Assembly: GCF_002312805.1 (NCBI RefSeq)
Contig: NZ_NMUA01000002.1
Location: 186,001 to 250,000, forward strand
Reading direction: 5' to 3'
Length of the DNA stretch: 64,000 nucleotides
Source: Sphingobium sp. D43FB
GTDB lineage: Bacteria; Pseudomonadota; Alphaproteobacteria; Sphingomonadales; Sphingomonadaceae
Positions 16,751 through 25,540 of the stretch are shown here, piece after piece (positions within the stretch are counted from its first letter, which is position 1; each line of letters begins with the position of its first letter). The notes below the pieces were generated by a model, which was not told where the DNA came from, did not search any database, and saw only the letters and a program-made list of their open reading frames with translations. The position numbers were made by a program, and so were the translations under genes.

Positions 16751-16978
16751 ATGATCCAGCCGCCAGAAATCCTCCGAGTCTCCAAAACCCGCGTTTCCTG
16801 TGACGGATCAGGCGACATTCCCGCCGCGCTCGGCCATCCGCGCATCTTTCTGGAGATTGACGAACATGGCTATGTCGATTGCGGCTATTGCGACCGGCGC
16901 TTCGTGCTGATGGGCGGCGTGGCCGACACGGCGGACATTGGCGACAAGCCCGACATCGCATCCGGGGCCAGCCTCTAA
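16751..16978 (+). CDS. zf-CHCC zinc-finger protein (NDUFS6-like domain)
   Basis: The 75-aa product has the ligand set C-x-G...GHPR.FL.I...G.V.CGYCD.RFVL, a CHCC zinc site shared with the mitochondrial complex I subunit NDUFS6 and its bacterial homologues. In alphaproteobacteria these small proteins accompany respiratory complex I, though no nuo genes are in the window. The start at 16751 keeps the domain whole. Confidence 0.85.
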   Translation: MIQPPEILRVSKTRVSCDGSGDIPAALGHPRIFLEIDEHGYVDCGYCDRRFVLMGGVADTADIGDKPDIASGASL

Positions 16979-17022
16979 CTTTTCCGTTGGGCTTGGGTGA
17001 TGCCGTCCCTATATCGGATGGC

Positions 17023-18465
17023 ATGACCGATATTTCCGCGCACTTTACCGACGCCCGTGGCCTGCTCTATCGTCCGGGCCTGCTCGATCCCGACGGCGCT
17101 CGCCGCCTGACCGCCGACGCGCTCAAAAGCTGCGACGATGGCGAACTTTATCTCCAATATCGCGCGAGCGAGAGTTTCGGCTTCGATGACGGTCGATTGA
17201 AGACCGCCGATTATTCGACCGATGCCGGTTTCGGCCTGCGCGGCGTGTCGGGCGAAATGACCGGCTTTGCCCATGCCAATGACATCAGCGAAGCGGCGAT
17301 CCGCAAGGCGGCGCAGACGCTGACCCTGCTCGATCCCGCCGCCGCGCCGCCTGCCCCACCGCCGCAGCGCACCAACCGCCATCTCTATACCGATGCCAAT
17401 CCGCTGGAGATCGTCCCCTTCGCCGAAAAGGTGACGCTGTGCGCCGCGATCGACGCCGCCGCCCGTGCCCGCGATCCGCGCGTCGCGCAGGTATCGGTCA
17501 ATCTGGCGGGCAGCTGGTCGGTGGTCGAAATCGTCCGCGCCGACGGCTTTACCGCCACCGACATCCGCCCGCTCGTGCGCCTCAACGTCTCGGTCATCCT
17601 CGAAGACAATGGCCGCCGCGAAACCGGCAGCTTCGGCATCGGCGGACGCTATCTCTACGATCAGGTCATGGACCCGGCCGTGTGGAACCGCGCGATCGAC
17701 GAAGCGCTGGCCCAGGCGCGCGTCAACATGCGCTCGGTCGCTGCGCCTGCGGGCGAGATGACCGTCCTGCTTGGCCCCGGCTGGCCCGGCGTGCTGGTGC
17801 ATGAAGCGATCGGCCATGGCCTTGAGGGCGATTTCAACCGCAAGGGCACCAGCGCCTTTTCCGGCCGCATCGGCGAGCGCGTCGCCGCGCCCGGCGTCAC
17901 CGTGGTCGATGACGGCGCGATCGCCGACCGGCGCGGGTCGCTGTCGATCGACGATGAAGGCACCCCGACGCGCGAGAACATCCTGATCGAGGATGGCATC
18001 TTGCGCGGCTATATGCAGGATCGGCTCAACGCCCGGCTGATGGGGGTCGAACCCACCGGCAATGGCCGCCGCGAAAGCTATGCCCATGGTCCCATGCCGC
18101 GCATGACCAACACCTTCATCAAGGGCGGCAATGACGATCCCGAAGAGCTGCTCTCGCGCATGAAGACCGGCATCTTCGCCAAAAGCTTTGGCGGGGGCCA
18201 GGTCGACATCGTGTCGGGCAAGTTCGTCTTCTCCTGCACTGAGGCCTATAAAGTCGAAAATGGCAAGCTGGGCGACCCGATCAAGGGCGCGACGCTGATC
18301 GGCGATGGCCCCACCGCCCTGACCAAGGTGGTCGGCATCGGCAACGACTGGGCGCTGGACGAAGGCATCGGCATGTGCGGCAAGGGCGGGCAAAGCGTGC
18401 CCGCAGGCGTCGGCCAGCCGACGCTGCTGCTGCAGGGGCTGACGGTGGGTGGCACGGCGACCTGA
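17023..18465 (+). CDS. tldD: TldD metalloprotease subunit
   Basis: TldD pairs with TldE/PmbA to form a cytoplasmic protease that degrades unfolded peptides and matures microcin/RiPP-type products. The catalytic motif HEAIGHGLEGDF (HExxxH) sits near residue 260, followed by the conserved LSIDDEGTP and GRRESYAHGPMPRMTNTF. At 480 aa it is full length. The upstream in-frame extension was rejected because the family starts near MTDISAHF. A TldE partner is not in this window. Confidence 0.95.
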   Translation: MTDISAHFTDARGLLYRPGLLDPDGARRLTADALKSCDDGELYLQYRASESFGFDDGRLKTADYSTDAGFGLRGVSGEMTGFAHANDISEAAIRKAAQTLTLLDPAAAPPAPPPQRTNRHLYTDANPLEIVPFAEKVTLCAAIDAAARARDPRVAQVSVNLAGSWSVVEIVRADGFTATDIRPLVRLNVSVILEDNGRRETGSFGIGGRYLYDQVMDPAVWNRAIDEALAQARVNMRSVAAPAGEMTVLLGPGWPGVLVHEAIGHGLEGDFNRKGTSAFSGRIGERVAAPGVTVVDDGAIADRRGSLSIDDEGTPTRENILIEDGILRGYMQDRLNARLMGVEPTGNGRRESYAHGPMPRMTNTFIKGGNDDPEELLSRMKTGIFAKSFGGGQVDIVSGKFVFSCTEAYKVENGKLGDPIKGATLIGDGPTALTKVVGIGNDWALDEGIGMCGKGGQSVPAGVGQPTLLLQGLTVGGTAT

Positions 18466-18521
18466 TCGCCAGAAGCGGTCTATGGTGGAACCGGATCGGC
18501 CGCTCGTCTGTATAGGTCGGT

Positions 18522-19097
18522 ATGAACATGCTCACCGACAGCCATGATGCCGTGACCGCCGACTGGGCCGCAGCCCTGCTCGACTTCTGGTTCAACGAAG
18601 TCGGCGAGGCCGGATGGTGGGAGAAAGACCCCGCATTGGACCAGCGCTGCATCGCCCGTTTTGGCGATTTGTGGCAGGAAAAGCAGGCATTGCCGCCCGA
18701 AGCCTTCCTCGACCGCGCCGATGAGGCCTTGGCCGCGATCCTGCTGTTCGATCAACTGCCCCGCAACATGTTCCGCGATACCGCACAGGCCTTCGCCAGC
18801 GATCCGCTGGCCCGCGATGTCGCGCGCGGGGCGATCGCCCATGGCTATGACATTCAGATCGGCGGCACCGGGCGGCTCTTCTTCTACATGCCCTTCATGC
18901 ATAGCGAGGCGCTGGAGGATCAGGAGACGGCGCTGACCCTGTTCGAAGGGGCGGGCAACGATCATTGGCTCGGCTTTGCGCGGGATCACCACGCGATCAT
19001 TGAACGGTTCGGCCGCTTCCCGCACCGCAACGCCGCCCTAGGGCGCACGACGCTGCCCGATGAAGAGGCGGCCATCGCAGAAGGCAGCCAATGGTAG
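18522..19097 (+). CDS. DUF924 family protein
   Basis: The 191-aa cytoplasmic helical protein has DUF924 landmarks: LDFWFNEVGEAGWWEKDP at the start, AAILLFDQLPRNMFR, FFYMPFMHSE and FGRFPHRNAALGR at the end. The fold is TPR-like; function is unknown. It lies 56 bp after tldD on the same strand and may be cotranscribed. Confidence 0.92.
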   Translation: MNMLTDSHDAVTADWAAALLDFWFNEVGEAGWWEKDPALDQRCIARFGDLWQEKQALPPEAFLDRADEALAAILLFDQLPRNMFRDTAQAFASDPLARDVARGAIAHGYDIQIGGTGRLFFYMPFMHSEALEDQETALTLFEGAGNDHWLGFARDHHAIIERFGRFPHRNAALGRTTLPDEEAAIAEGSQW

Positions 19098-19203
19098 GCT
19101 GATGCTGCCTGTTTTTTGAGCAGGCGCGCGCCGCTGCTCAATTTTTCGGCGCTGCTTTTCGTCGCGCCGCACGCTAAGCCCGTATTAACGCGCCATTAGC
19201 AAA

Positions 19204-19220
19204 TTGGCACGCCTCTTGCT
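19204..19220 (+). promoter_or_regulatory. sigma-54 promoter of glnK-amtB
   Basis: TTGGCACGCCTCTTGCT matches the RpoN consensus YTGGCACGN4TTGCW at every defined base, 35 bp before the glnK ATG. It implies NtrC-activated expression under nitrogen limitation. A GGCGC...GCGCC inverted pair about 55 bp upstream could be an enhancer but is not a clear NtrC site. Confidence 0.93.
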
Positions 19221-19255
19221 GAGTATGTCCCCGCACACCAGTAACAGGGGGCGAC

Positions 19256-19594
19256 ATGAAACTTGTCATGGCTATCATTAAGCCGTTCAAGCTCGACGAT
19301 GTTCGCGAGGCACTATCCTCGCTCGGCATCGCAGGCATGACGGTCAGCGAAGTGAAGGGCTTTGGTCGCCAAAAGGGGCAGACCGAAATTTATCGCGGCG
19401 CGGAATATTCCACCAACATGGTTCCCAAGATCAAGGTCGAGGTCGTTTGCGACGACGACCTGGCACCGCGCGTCGTGGAAGCGACGCAGGCGGCCGCCAA
19501 TTCGGGTGCCATCGGCGATGGCAAGATCTTCGTCCTCGATGTCGGTCAGGCCGTGCGCATCCGCACCGGCGAGACCGGCGAAACCGCGCTGTAA
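19256..19594 (+). CDS. glnK: PII nitrogen-regulatory protein
   Basis: The 112-aa PII trimer subunit has the T-loop GQTEIYRGAEYS with the uridylylation tyrosine Y51, and the C-loop TGETGETAL end. PII proteins sense 2-oxoglutarate/ATP and control AmtB, glutamine synthetase adenylylation and NtrB. Location 10 bp before amtB and behind a sigma-54 promoter identifies it as GlnK rather than GlnB. Confidence 0.95.
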   Translation: MKLVMAIIKPFKLDDVREALSSLGIAGMTVSEVKGFGRQKGQTEIYRGAEYSTNMVPKIKVEVVCDDDLAPRVVEATQAAANSGAIGDGKIFVLDVGQAVRIRTGETGETAL

Positions 19595-19604
19595 GAAGGG
19601 GGGA

Positions 19605-20945
19605 ATGATGACCTTTTCCAAGAAACTTTGCGGGATGGCGGGGGCAGCGGGGCTGTCGCTCTTCGCCGCCCTGCCTGCCTGGGCGCAGGATGCCGCCGAA
19701 GCGGCACCCGCCGCAGCCGTGCCAAATCCGGGCAACAACGCCTGGATGATGACATCGACCGTCCTCGTCCTGCTCATGATCCTGCCCGGCCTTGCGCTGT
19801 TCTACGGCGGCCTGACCCGGTCGAAGAATATGCTGGCGACGATGACGCAGATCGGCGCGGCCGCCTGCCTCGCCATGCTCATCTGGGTCATGTACGGCTA
19901 TGGCCTGGCCTTCGGTCCTGAAGGCAATGCCTTCATTTCGTGGGGCAAATGGTTCCTGGTCGGCGTCACCACCGACAGCACGGCCGCCACCTTCTCCGAC
20001 GAAGTGATTTCGGAATATGTGTTCGTCAGCTTCCAGATGACCTTTGCCGCCATCACGGCCGCCCTGGTCCTGGGTTCGGTGGTCGAGCGCATGAAATTCT
20101 CGGCGGTCATGCTCTTCACCGCCATCTGGCTCACGATCGTCTATTTCCCGATCGCCCACATGGTCTGGGCTGGCGGCGGTCTGCTGTTCGACATGGGCGC
20201 GCTGGACTTTGCCGGCGGTACCGTGGTGCATATCAACGCTGGCGTGTCCGCTCTGGTCGCCTGCCTCATCCTTGGCAAGCGTATCGGCTATCCCAAGGAG
20301 CCGATGGCCCCGCACAGCATGACGATGACGATGATCGGCACCGGCATGCTCTGGGTTGGCTGGTTCGGCTTCAACGCGGGTTCCGAACTGGAAGCCGACG
20401 GCACGGCGGCGCTCGCCATGATCAACACCTTCGTCGCCACCGCGGCAGGGGCGCTGTTCTGGATGCTCGCTGAAAAGGCCCATGGTCACAAGGCTTCGGC
20501 TCTCGGCTTCTGCTCCGGCGTGATCGCCGGTCTGGTCGCCGTGACCCCGGCTGCGGGCAATTCCGGGCCATTCGGTGCCATCGTCCTTGGTGCCATCGCC
20601 TCGATCATCTGCTTCTACTTCGTGTCGGTCATCAAGCCCAAGCTTGGCTATGACGACAGCCTGGACGCCTTCGGCATCCATGGTGTGGGCGGCATCGTCG
20701 GCGCCATCGGCACCGGCATCGTCTACCAGCCCTTCTTGGGTGGCCCCGGCGACGGTTCGACCGCCATGGGCGCCCAGGTAATGACGCAGATCATCGCCGT
20801 GGTCGTCTCCATCGTCTGGGCCTCTGTCGGCACCGCCATCGCCATCTTCATCGCCAAGGCCGTCACCGGTCTGCGGGTGAGCGAAGAAGTCGAGCATCAA
20901 GGTCTCGACCTCGGTGAGCACGGCGAGCGCGCCTACAATATGTAA
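19605..20945 (+). CDS. amtB: ammonium transporter
   Basis: AmtB conducts ammonium/ammonia across the inner membrane and is blocked by deuridylylated GlnK. The 446-aa chain starts with a signal peptide (ending ALPAWAQ), then about 11 TM helices. Conserved elements are LPGLALFYGGL, GGTVVHINAG with one of the pore histidines, GTGMLWVGWFGFNAGSE and AFGIHGVGGIVGAIGTG with the second pore histidine. AAGGGGGG precedes the start; tandem ATGs at 19605 and 19608 are both possible. Confidence 0.97.
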   Translation: MMTFSKKLCGMAGAAGLSLFAALPAWAQDAAEAAPAAAVPNPGNNAWMMTSTVLVLLMILPGLALFYGGLTRSKNMLATMTQIGAAACLAMLIWVMYGYGLAFGPEGNAFISWGKWFLVGVTTDSTAATFSDEVISEYVFVSFQMTFAAITAALVLGSVVERMKFSAVMLFTAIWLTIVYFPIAHMVWAGGGLLFDMGALDFAGGTVVHINAGVSALVACLILGKRIGYPKEPMAPHSMTMTMIGTGMLWVGWFGFNAGSELEADGTAALAMINTFVATAAGALFWMLAEKAHGHKASALGFCSGVIAGLVAVTPAAGNSGPFGAIVLGAIASIICFYFVSVIKPKLGYDDSLDAFGIHGVGGIVGAIGTGIVYQPFLGGPGDGSTAMGAQVMTQIIAVVVSIVWASVGTAIAIFIAKAVTGLRVSEEVEHQGLDLGEHGERAYNM

Positions 20946-21019
20946 GTTTGGCAGGGCGGGCCGCCCCACCGGGGACATGGCCCGCTCGCCCCACCTTGTT
21001 CCTCCTGCGAACAGCCCTG

Positions 21020-21052
21020 GGGCCGGTGCGAAAGCATCGGCCCTCTTTTTTT
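21020..21052 (+). terminator. intrinsic terminator of glnK-amtB
   Basis: A 10-bp stem GGGCCGGTGC / GCATCGGCCC (one G-U pair) closed by a GAAA tetraloop is followed by TCTTTTTTT, a textbook Rho-independent terminator 75 bp after amtB. Confidence 0.95.
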
Positions 21053-21091
21053 GCGCTCGCGGTGAAGGGCATGTCTAGCGGCAATGGATGT

Positions 21092-21160
21092 CGTTCCCCG
21101 GCGAAAGCCGGGGCCCAGTTCAGACCGTGAGACTGAACCCCGGCCTCCGCCGGGCAACAG
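21092..21160. repeat. paired REP-like palindromes (CCCCGGC family)
   Basis: Two hairpins, CCCCGGC-GAAA-GCCGGGG (21096-21113) and CCCCGGC-CTCC-GCCGGG (21138-21153), lie in inverted orientation with GTTCAG / CTGAAC between them. The same core recurs at 42297-42320. The element sits between the convergent amtB and crtB genes. Confidence 0.8.
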
Positions 21161-21175
21161 CGATGTGCGTTGCGA

Positions 21176-22132
21176 TCAAACGGCCGGGCGCGTCCATAAA
21201 TACGCGGGCCGGGGCGCATCGGCAGGCCAGCGCCTCGCGCGACCGATGACCTGCATGCCCGCCCGCGTGACCCAGCCGAGCTTCGCCGCCTTGGTCGTGA
21301 TCACCCGCGCGTCCCAGGCCTGCTCGCCCCGGCGCGCGACTTCGCGGGCGATGTCGCCATAGATGCCCGCCGCCGCCAGCACCGCCCAGGCCGCCCGTGG
21401 CGGCAGCGCGCCAGTGCCATGGCGCGCGCTTTCCTCATAGGCCGCGGCCATGTCCGCCATGCGCCGCGCCAATATGGCTAGACGCGGGCGGAGCCAGGGC
21501 TTCATATGTTCGCCGGGCGGCATATCCATTTCGGCCAGCCATTCCTGCGGCAGATAGCAACGGTCGGCGGCCTCATCCTCGCTGATGTCGCGGGCGATAT
21601 TGGCGAGCTGGAACGCCAGCCCCAGGTCGCAGGCGCGGTCGAGCGTCGCCTGGTCATCGGGATCGACCCCCATCAGCACCGCCATCATGCAGCCGACCGC
21701 GCCCGCGACATGATAGCAATAGCGCAGCATATCGTCCTGGCTGCGCGGCCGCCATTCGCGCGCGTCGAGCGCAAACCCCTCGATCAGATCATGGGCATAG
21801 CGCGCCGGAATGGCGCATTCGCGCATCACCACGCCAAAGCCGTCAAAGGCCGGATCGCCGGTCGGTTCGCCGCGCAGCGCGCTGTCGGTCATCACCCGGA
21901 TGGTCGAGAGCCGCGCCTGCCCGTCCACGACGCCCTGCAATGTGCCGCCATGATCCTGCCCATCGGCGATATCGTCGCATTTGCGGCACCAGGCGTAGAG
22001 CAGCCAGGCGCGCTCGCGGGTCTGCGGATCGAACAGGGTCGATGCCATGGCAAAGGATTTGGAGCCGCGCGCAATGCTCTGTCTGGCATGGGCGACGAGC
22101 GCGGGGCGGTCGAATATGGGCAGGTCGGTCAT
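21176..22132 (-). CDS. crtB: phytoene synthase
   Basis: CrtB condenses two geranylgeranyl diphosphates to phytoene, the first committed carotenoid step. The 318-aa protein carries both Asp-rich motifs, RKCDDIADGQD (about residues 62-72) and NIARDISEDEAADRCYLP (about 170-187). Start MTDLPIFDRP at 22132 is preferred over a longer frame. It is the last gene of the minus-strand crt series, 63 bp after the LOG gene. Confidence 0.95.
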   Translation of the reverse strand: MTDLPIFDRPALVAHARQSIARGSKSFAMASTLFDPQTRERAWLLYAWCRKCDDIADGQDHGGTLQGVVDGQARLSTIRVMTDSALRGEPTGDPAFDGFGVVMRECAIPARYAHDLIEGFALDAREWRPRSQDDMLRYCYHVAGAVGCMMAVLMGVDPDDQATLDRACDLGLAFQLANIARDISEDEAADRCYLPQEWLAEMDMPPGEHMKPWLRPRLAILARRMADMAAAYEESARHGTGALPPRAAWAVLAAAGIYGDIAREVARRGEQAWDARVITTKAAKLGWVTRAGMQVIGRARRWPADAPRPAYLWTRPAV

Positions 22133-22195
22133 GCCATCGCCATGCCCTGCCCGCCTGCCCAAGTCATCCCCTATCCCCACGCTTGCGCTACAGGA

Positions 22196-22777
22196 TTAGA
22201 GCCGATCCGCCTTCATCGCAAAGATGGTCTCATGCGGCTGATAGGCGGCCAGCGCATCCAGCAGTTCATCGATCCCCTCGGCATGGATCAAGATGCCGGC
22301 ATGTTGCGCGCGGATGAAGCCCGCTTCCACCATCTGCCGGTTGAAGCCGATCAACTGGTCATAAAAGCCCGCGACGTTCAGCAGCCCGACCGGCTTTTGA
22401 TGATAGCCAAGCTGCGCCCAACTGATCGCTTCCCACAATTCGTCCATCGTGCCGACCCCGCCGGGCAGCGTGATGAAGCCGTCCGACAGGTCGGTGAAGA
22501 GCTGCTTACGCTGATGCATCGTCTGGACGACGTGCAACTCCGTGCAGCCGCGATGGGCCACCTCCGCGCCGACCAGCGCTTCGGGTATCACGCCGATCAC
22601 CTCGCCGCCCGCCTCCAGCGCCGCATCGGCGACCGCGCCCATCAGGCCGAGCCGCCCGCCGCCATAGACGACGCCGATGCCCCGCTCCGCCAGCGTGCGG
22701 CCCACCATGCGCGCCGCGTCGATATAGGTCAGGTCGGCCGGCGTCGCCGAACCGCAATAGACCGCCAATTTCTTCAT
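22196..22777 (-). CDS. LOG family protein (TIGR00730) inside the crt operon
   Basis: The 193-aa Rossmann-like protein has the LOG signature LPGGVGTMDELWE (PGGxGTxxE) plus VYCGSATP and VYGGGRLGLMG at the N-terminus. LOG enzymes are phosphoribohydrolases that release a free base from nucleoside 5'-monophosphates, including cytokinin riboside monophosphates. It starts only 5 nt after crtI, so it is cotranscribed with carotenoid genes, an uncommon partnership. A second, longer LOG paralog lies at 49323-50198. Confidence 0.93.
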   Translation of the reverse strand: MKKLAVYCGSATPADLTYIDAARMVGRTLAERGIGVVYGGGRLGLMGAVADAALEAGGEVIGVIPEALVGAEVAHRGCTELHVVQTMHQRKQLFTDLSDGFITLPGGVGTMDELWEAISWAQLGYHQKPVGLLNVAGFYDQLIGFNRQMVEAGFIRAQHAGILIHAEGIDELLDALAAYQPHETIFAMKADRL

Positions 22778-22782
22778 CGTCT

Positions 22783-24264
22783 CTAACCCAGATCTTCCAG
22801 CATCAGCGCGGCGGTTGCCTTGGCGCTGCCCACCACGCCGGGGATACCCGCGCCGGGATGGGTGCCGGCCCCTACCAGATAGAGATTGGGAATGACATCG
22901 TCGCGATTATGCGCGCGGAACCAGGCGCTTTGCGTTAGCAACGGCTCCAGGCTGAAGGCGCTGCCCAGATGCGCGTTGAGGTCACGGCCGAAATCGGACG
23001 GCGCATAATGGAATTGCGTGACGATGCGCGAGCGGATGTCAGGGATCAACCGATGCTGGATCTCGTCCAAGATACGCTCGGCATAGGCTGGCGCAAACTG
23101 GTCCCAGTCGATCGGCAGCTTGCCCATATGCGGCACCGGGGCGAGCGCATAGAAGGTCGAATGGCCTTCGGGCGCCATCGACGGATCGGTCACGGTCGGG
23201 TGGTGCAGATAGAGCGAGAAATCCTCCGGCAACACGCCATGATCGTAAATATCGGTGAGCAGCCCTTCATAGCGCGGCCCGAACAGGATCATATGATGCG
23301 GAATGCCGGGCCAACTGCCCTTGATACCGAAATGCAGCACGAACAGGCTGGGCGACCAGCGCTTGTTGGCGAGCTTGCCGCCCTGCTTCTGTCCCCGTGG
23401 ATGATGGCCCAGCAGATCGCGATAGCTGTGCATCAGGTCGGCATTGCTGGCGACGGCATCGGCCTCCCCGCGCCAGCCCGACGCGGTGTGGACCGCCGTG
23501 ACCTTGTCGCCATAGGTTTCGATGCGCGTGACCTTGTCGCCCAGCCGCAACGTGCCGCCCAGCCGCTCGAAATGGGTCGCCATGCCCTCGACCAGCTTGT
23601 TGGTGCCGCCCTTGGCGAACCAGACGCCGCCATCCTTTTCCAGCTTGTGGATCAGGGCATAGATGGCGCTGGTCTTCATCGGATTGCCGCCGACCAGCAG
23701 CGTGTGGAAGGACAGCGCCTCGCGCAGCTTCTCATTCTTCACATAGGACGACACGACCGAATAGACCGACCGCCACGCCTGATAGCGGGCCAGCGCCGGG
23801 GCGGCCTTGATCATCGAGGCGAAGTCGAGGAAGGCGACCGATCCGAGCTTGCGATAGCCCTCTTCGAACACGCCTGCGGCATAATCGAGGAAGCGCTCAT
23901 AGCCCGCGACATCGCCGGGATCGAGCTTGGCGATTTCGGCGCGCAGCGACACTTCGTCATTGCTGTAATCGAAATTGGTGCCGTCGCGCCAGTTGAGCCG
24001 GTAGAAGGGGCTGACCGGCATCAACGTCACGTCCTGCGCCATGTCATGGCCGGACAGGCGCCACAGCTCGTTCAGGCAATCGGGGTCGGTGATGACGGTC
24101 GGCCCGGCGTCGAAGGTGAAGCCGTCCTTCTGCCACATATAGGCCCGGCCGCCGGGGCGATCGCGCGCCTCGACCAGCGTGGTGTCGATGCCGGCGGATT
24201 GCAGGCGGATGGCCAGCGCCAGGCCGCCAAAGCCCGCGCCGATGATTATCGCTTTCCTGGTCAT
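22783..24264 (-). CDS. crtI: phytoene desaturase (lycopene-forming type)
   Basis: CrtI is an FAD enzyme that introduces the double bonds converting phytoene to lycopene. The N-terminus has the dinucleotide fold IIIGAGFGGLALAIRLQSAG, and the C-terminus the family signature NLYLVGAGTHPGAGIPGV followed by GSAKATA. Length 493 aa is typical. Its ATG overlaps the crtY stop (ATGA at 24262-24265), giving coupled translation in the order crtY-crtI-LOG-crtB. Confidence 0.96.
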   Translation of the reverse strand: MTRKAIIIGAGFGGLALAIRLQSAGIDTTLVEARDRPGGRAYMWQKDGFTFDAGPTVITDPDCLNELWRLSGHDMAQDVTLMPVSPFYRLNWRDGTNFDYSNDEVSLRAEIAKLDPGDVAGYERFLDYAAGVFEEGYRKLGSVAFLDFASMIKAAPALARYQAWRSVYSVVSSYVKNEKLREALSFHTLLVGGNPMKTSAIYALIHKLEKDGGVWFAKGGTNKLVEGMATHFERLGGTLRLGDKVTRIETYGDKVTAVHTASGWRGEADAVASNADLMHSYRDLLGHHPRGQKQGGKLANKRWSPSLFVLHFGIKGSWPGIPHHMILFGPRYEGLLTDIYDHGVLPEDFSLYLHHPTVTDPSMAPEGHSTFYALAPVPHMGKLPIDWDQFAPAYAERILDEIQHRLIPDIRSRIVTQFHYAPSDFGRDLNAHLGSAFSLEPLLTQSAWFRAHNRDDVIPNLYLVGAGTHPGAGIPGVVGSAKATAALMLEDLG

Positions 24265-25412
24265 CAGGCGGGCGGATTCAGCAATGTTCGCATGGCATCC
24301 CTTATGGGCACGGGGGGGCGTCCGCACAAGATGCGGACACGGTCAGTAATGGTGGAACGTCCGGCGTAGAAACGCTGGATGAGGGGCGCGCGCAGGCCGT
24401 AGAAGCGCGCGAAGATACGCCAGCGCTGGTCGGGGATCGCCGCACCGAACAGCATCTTGCCGAGCAGCCGATAATAGCCACCGCTGCGCCAATGCGCCGC
24501 CGCATGGGCGCGCGTGACGGTCGCCAGTTGATCGAGCGGCTGATCGACCAACCAGGTAGCGAAGCGTACCGCGTCGGGCAGCGAATAGCCGGTCATCGGC
24601 TGGAACAGCCCGGCCCGCACGCCGGCGCGCGCGACCGGATCATCCTTGGGCCAATAAAGATCGAAATCGCCGCCATGGACCACGGGCAACACGCCCTGTT
24701 CGCGGTGGATCACCGTGCCGGTCCAGCCCTTGTCGCTGGCATAGGCCGCAATGCGCGCATCGATGGCGGGCACGTCCAGGTCGGGCGTATCGCTATAATA
24801 AGTGTCCTCGACGAAGATGGTGCGCTCGTCCCACGGCAGCAGATAGACGAAGCGATAGCCGTCCATCTGCTCGACCGTCGCATCCATGATCACCGGCCGG
24901 TCGATGCCATGTGGCGCATCGAGCCGCAGCGCATGGCCGACGAACTTCTGCCAGCCACAGCGCAACGGCGACAGGTCCGCCGCCCCGCGCGCATCGATCA
25001 CAGCCCCCGCGTCGATCTCCCGCTCGTCGGTCAGGCGGACGCTGGTCGGCCTAACGGCGGCGACGCTCGCGCCCGTCATCGTCACATCCCCCAGCGTTGC
25101 GCGGACATGCGCGTCGAGCCGGGGCGAGGCGATGCTGTTATAGGCCGTGTCGAGACGGCGACGATGCCCTGGAAAGCGGACCTCATGCCCCTGTGCCCAG
25201 CGATGGGTAACAAGCGGGTCGACCAGCCAGCGATCCTGCGCGGCCACGTCGCCATCAAAGAAGGACCAGATATGGTTGCCGCCGATCGCTGCGCCGCATT
25301 CGATCAGCCGGACACGGACATCGGGCCGCTTGGCCGCGAAGGCAAGCGCGATCAGGCTGCCGGACAGGCCGCCGCCAAGGATCGCCAGATCGCAGTCCAA
25401 CCGGTTCGTCAT
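24264..25412 (-). CDS. crtY: lycopene beta-cyclase
   Basis: CrtY closes both beta-ionone rings on lycopene to give beta-carotene, the precursor of zeaxanthin/nostoxanthin-type sphingomonad pigments. The 382-aa protein has the N-terminal FAD/NAD motif LAILGGGLSGSLIALAFA, the middle motifs VIDARGA and YLLPWDERTIFVEDT, and the C-terminal region MTGYSLPDAVRFA. It heads the crt operon; its promoter must lie in 25413-25510, shared divergently with dmeR. Hydroxylase crtZ/crtG genes are not in the window. Confidence 0.95.
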   Translation of the reverse strand: MTNRLDCDLAILGGGLSGSLIALAFAAKRPDVRVRLIECGAAIGGNHIWSFFDGDVAAQDRWLVDPLVTHRWAQGHEVRFPGHRRRLDTAYNSIASPRLDAHVRATLGDVTMTGASVAAVRPTSVRLTDEREIDAGAVIDARGAADLSPLRCGWQKFVGHALRLDAPHGIDRPVIMDATVEQMDGYRFVYLLPWDERTIFVEDTYYSDTPDLDVPAIDARIAAYASDKGWTGTVIHREQGVLPVVHGGDFDLYWPKDDPVARAGVRAGLFQPMTGYSLPDAVRFATWLVDQPLDQLATVTRAHAAAHWRSGGYYRLLGKMLFGAAIPDQRWRIFARFYGLRAPLIQRFYAGRSTITDRVRILCGRPPVPIRDAMRTLLNPPA

Positions 25413-25510
25413 TGCTCCCTGTTAGGCGAGGGGGGCTGGCAAAGCCATGGCCGAAGTGGTGGCATGCTATGGTTTTTGGGGCAGGTGATGGGCCTTGTCG
25501 CGACCGCACC

Positions 25511-25540
25511 TATAGTATAGGGGGATACCCTATGCATATA
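25511..25540. promoter_or_regulatory. DmeR/RcnR-type operator overlapping the dmeR start
   Basis: TATAGTATAGGGGGATACCC then TATGCATATA shows the A/T - G-tract - A/T layout of CsoR/RcnR-family operators, with the inverted pair ATAGGG...CCCTAT. The G-tract also serves as Shine-Dalgarno for the ATG at 25532, so bound repressor would cover the initiation region. Confidence 0.65.
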
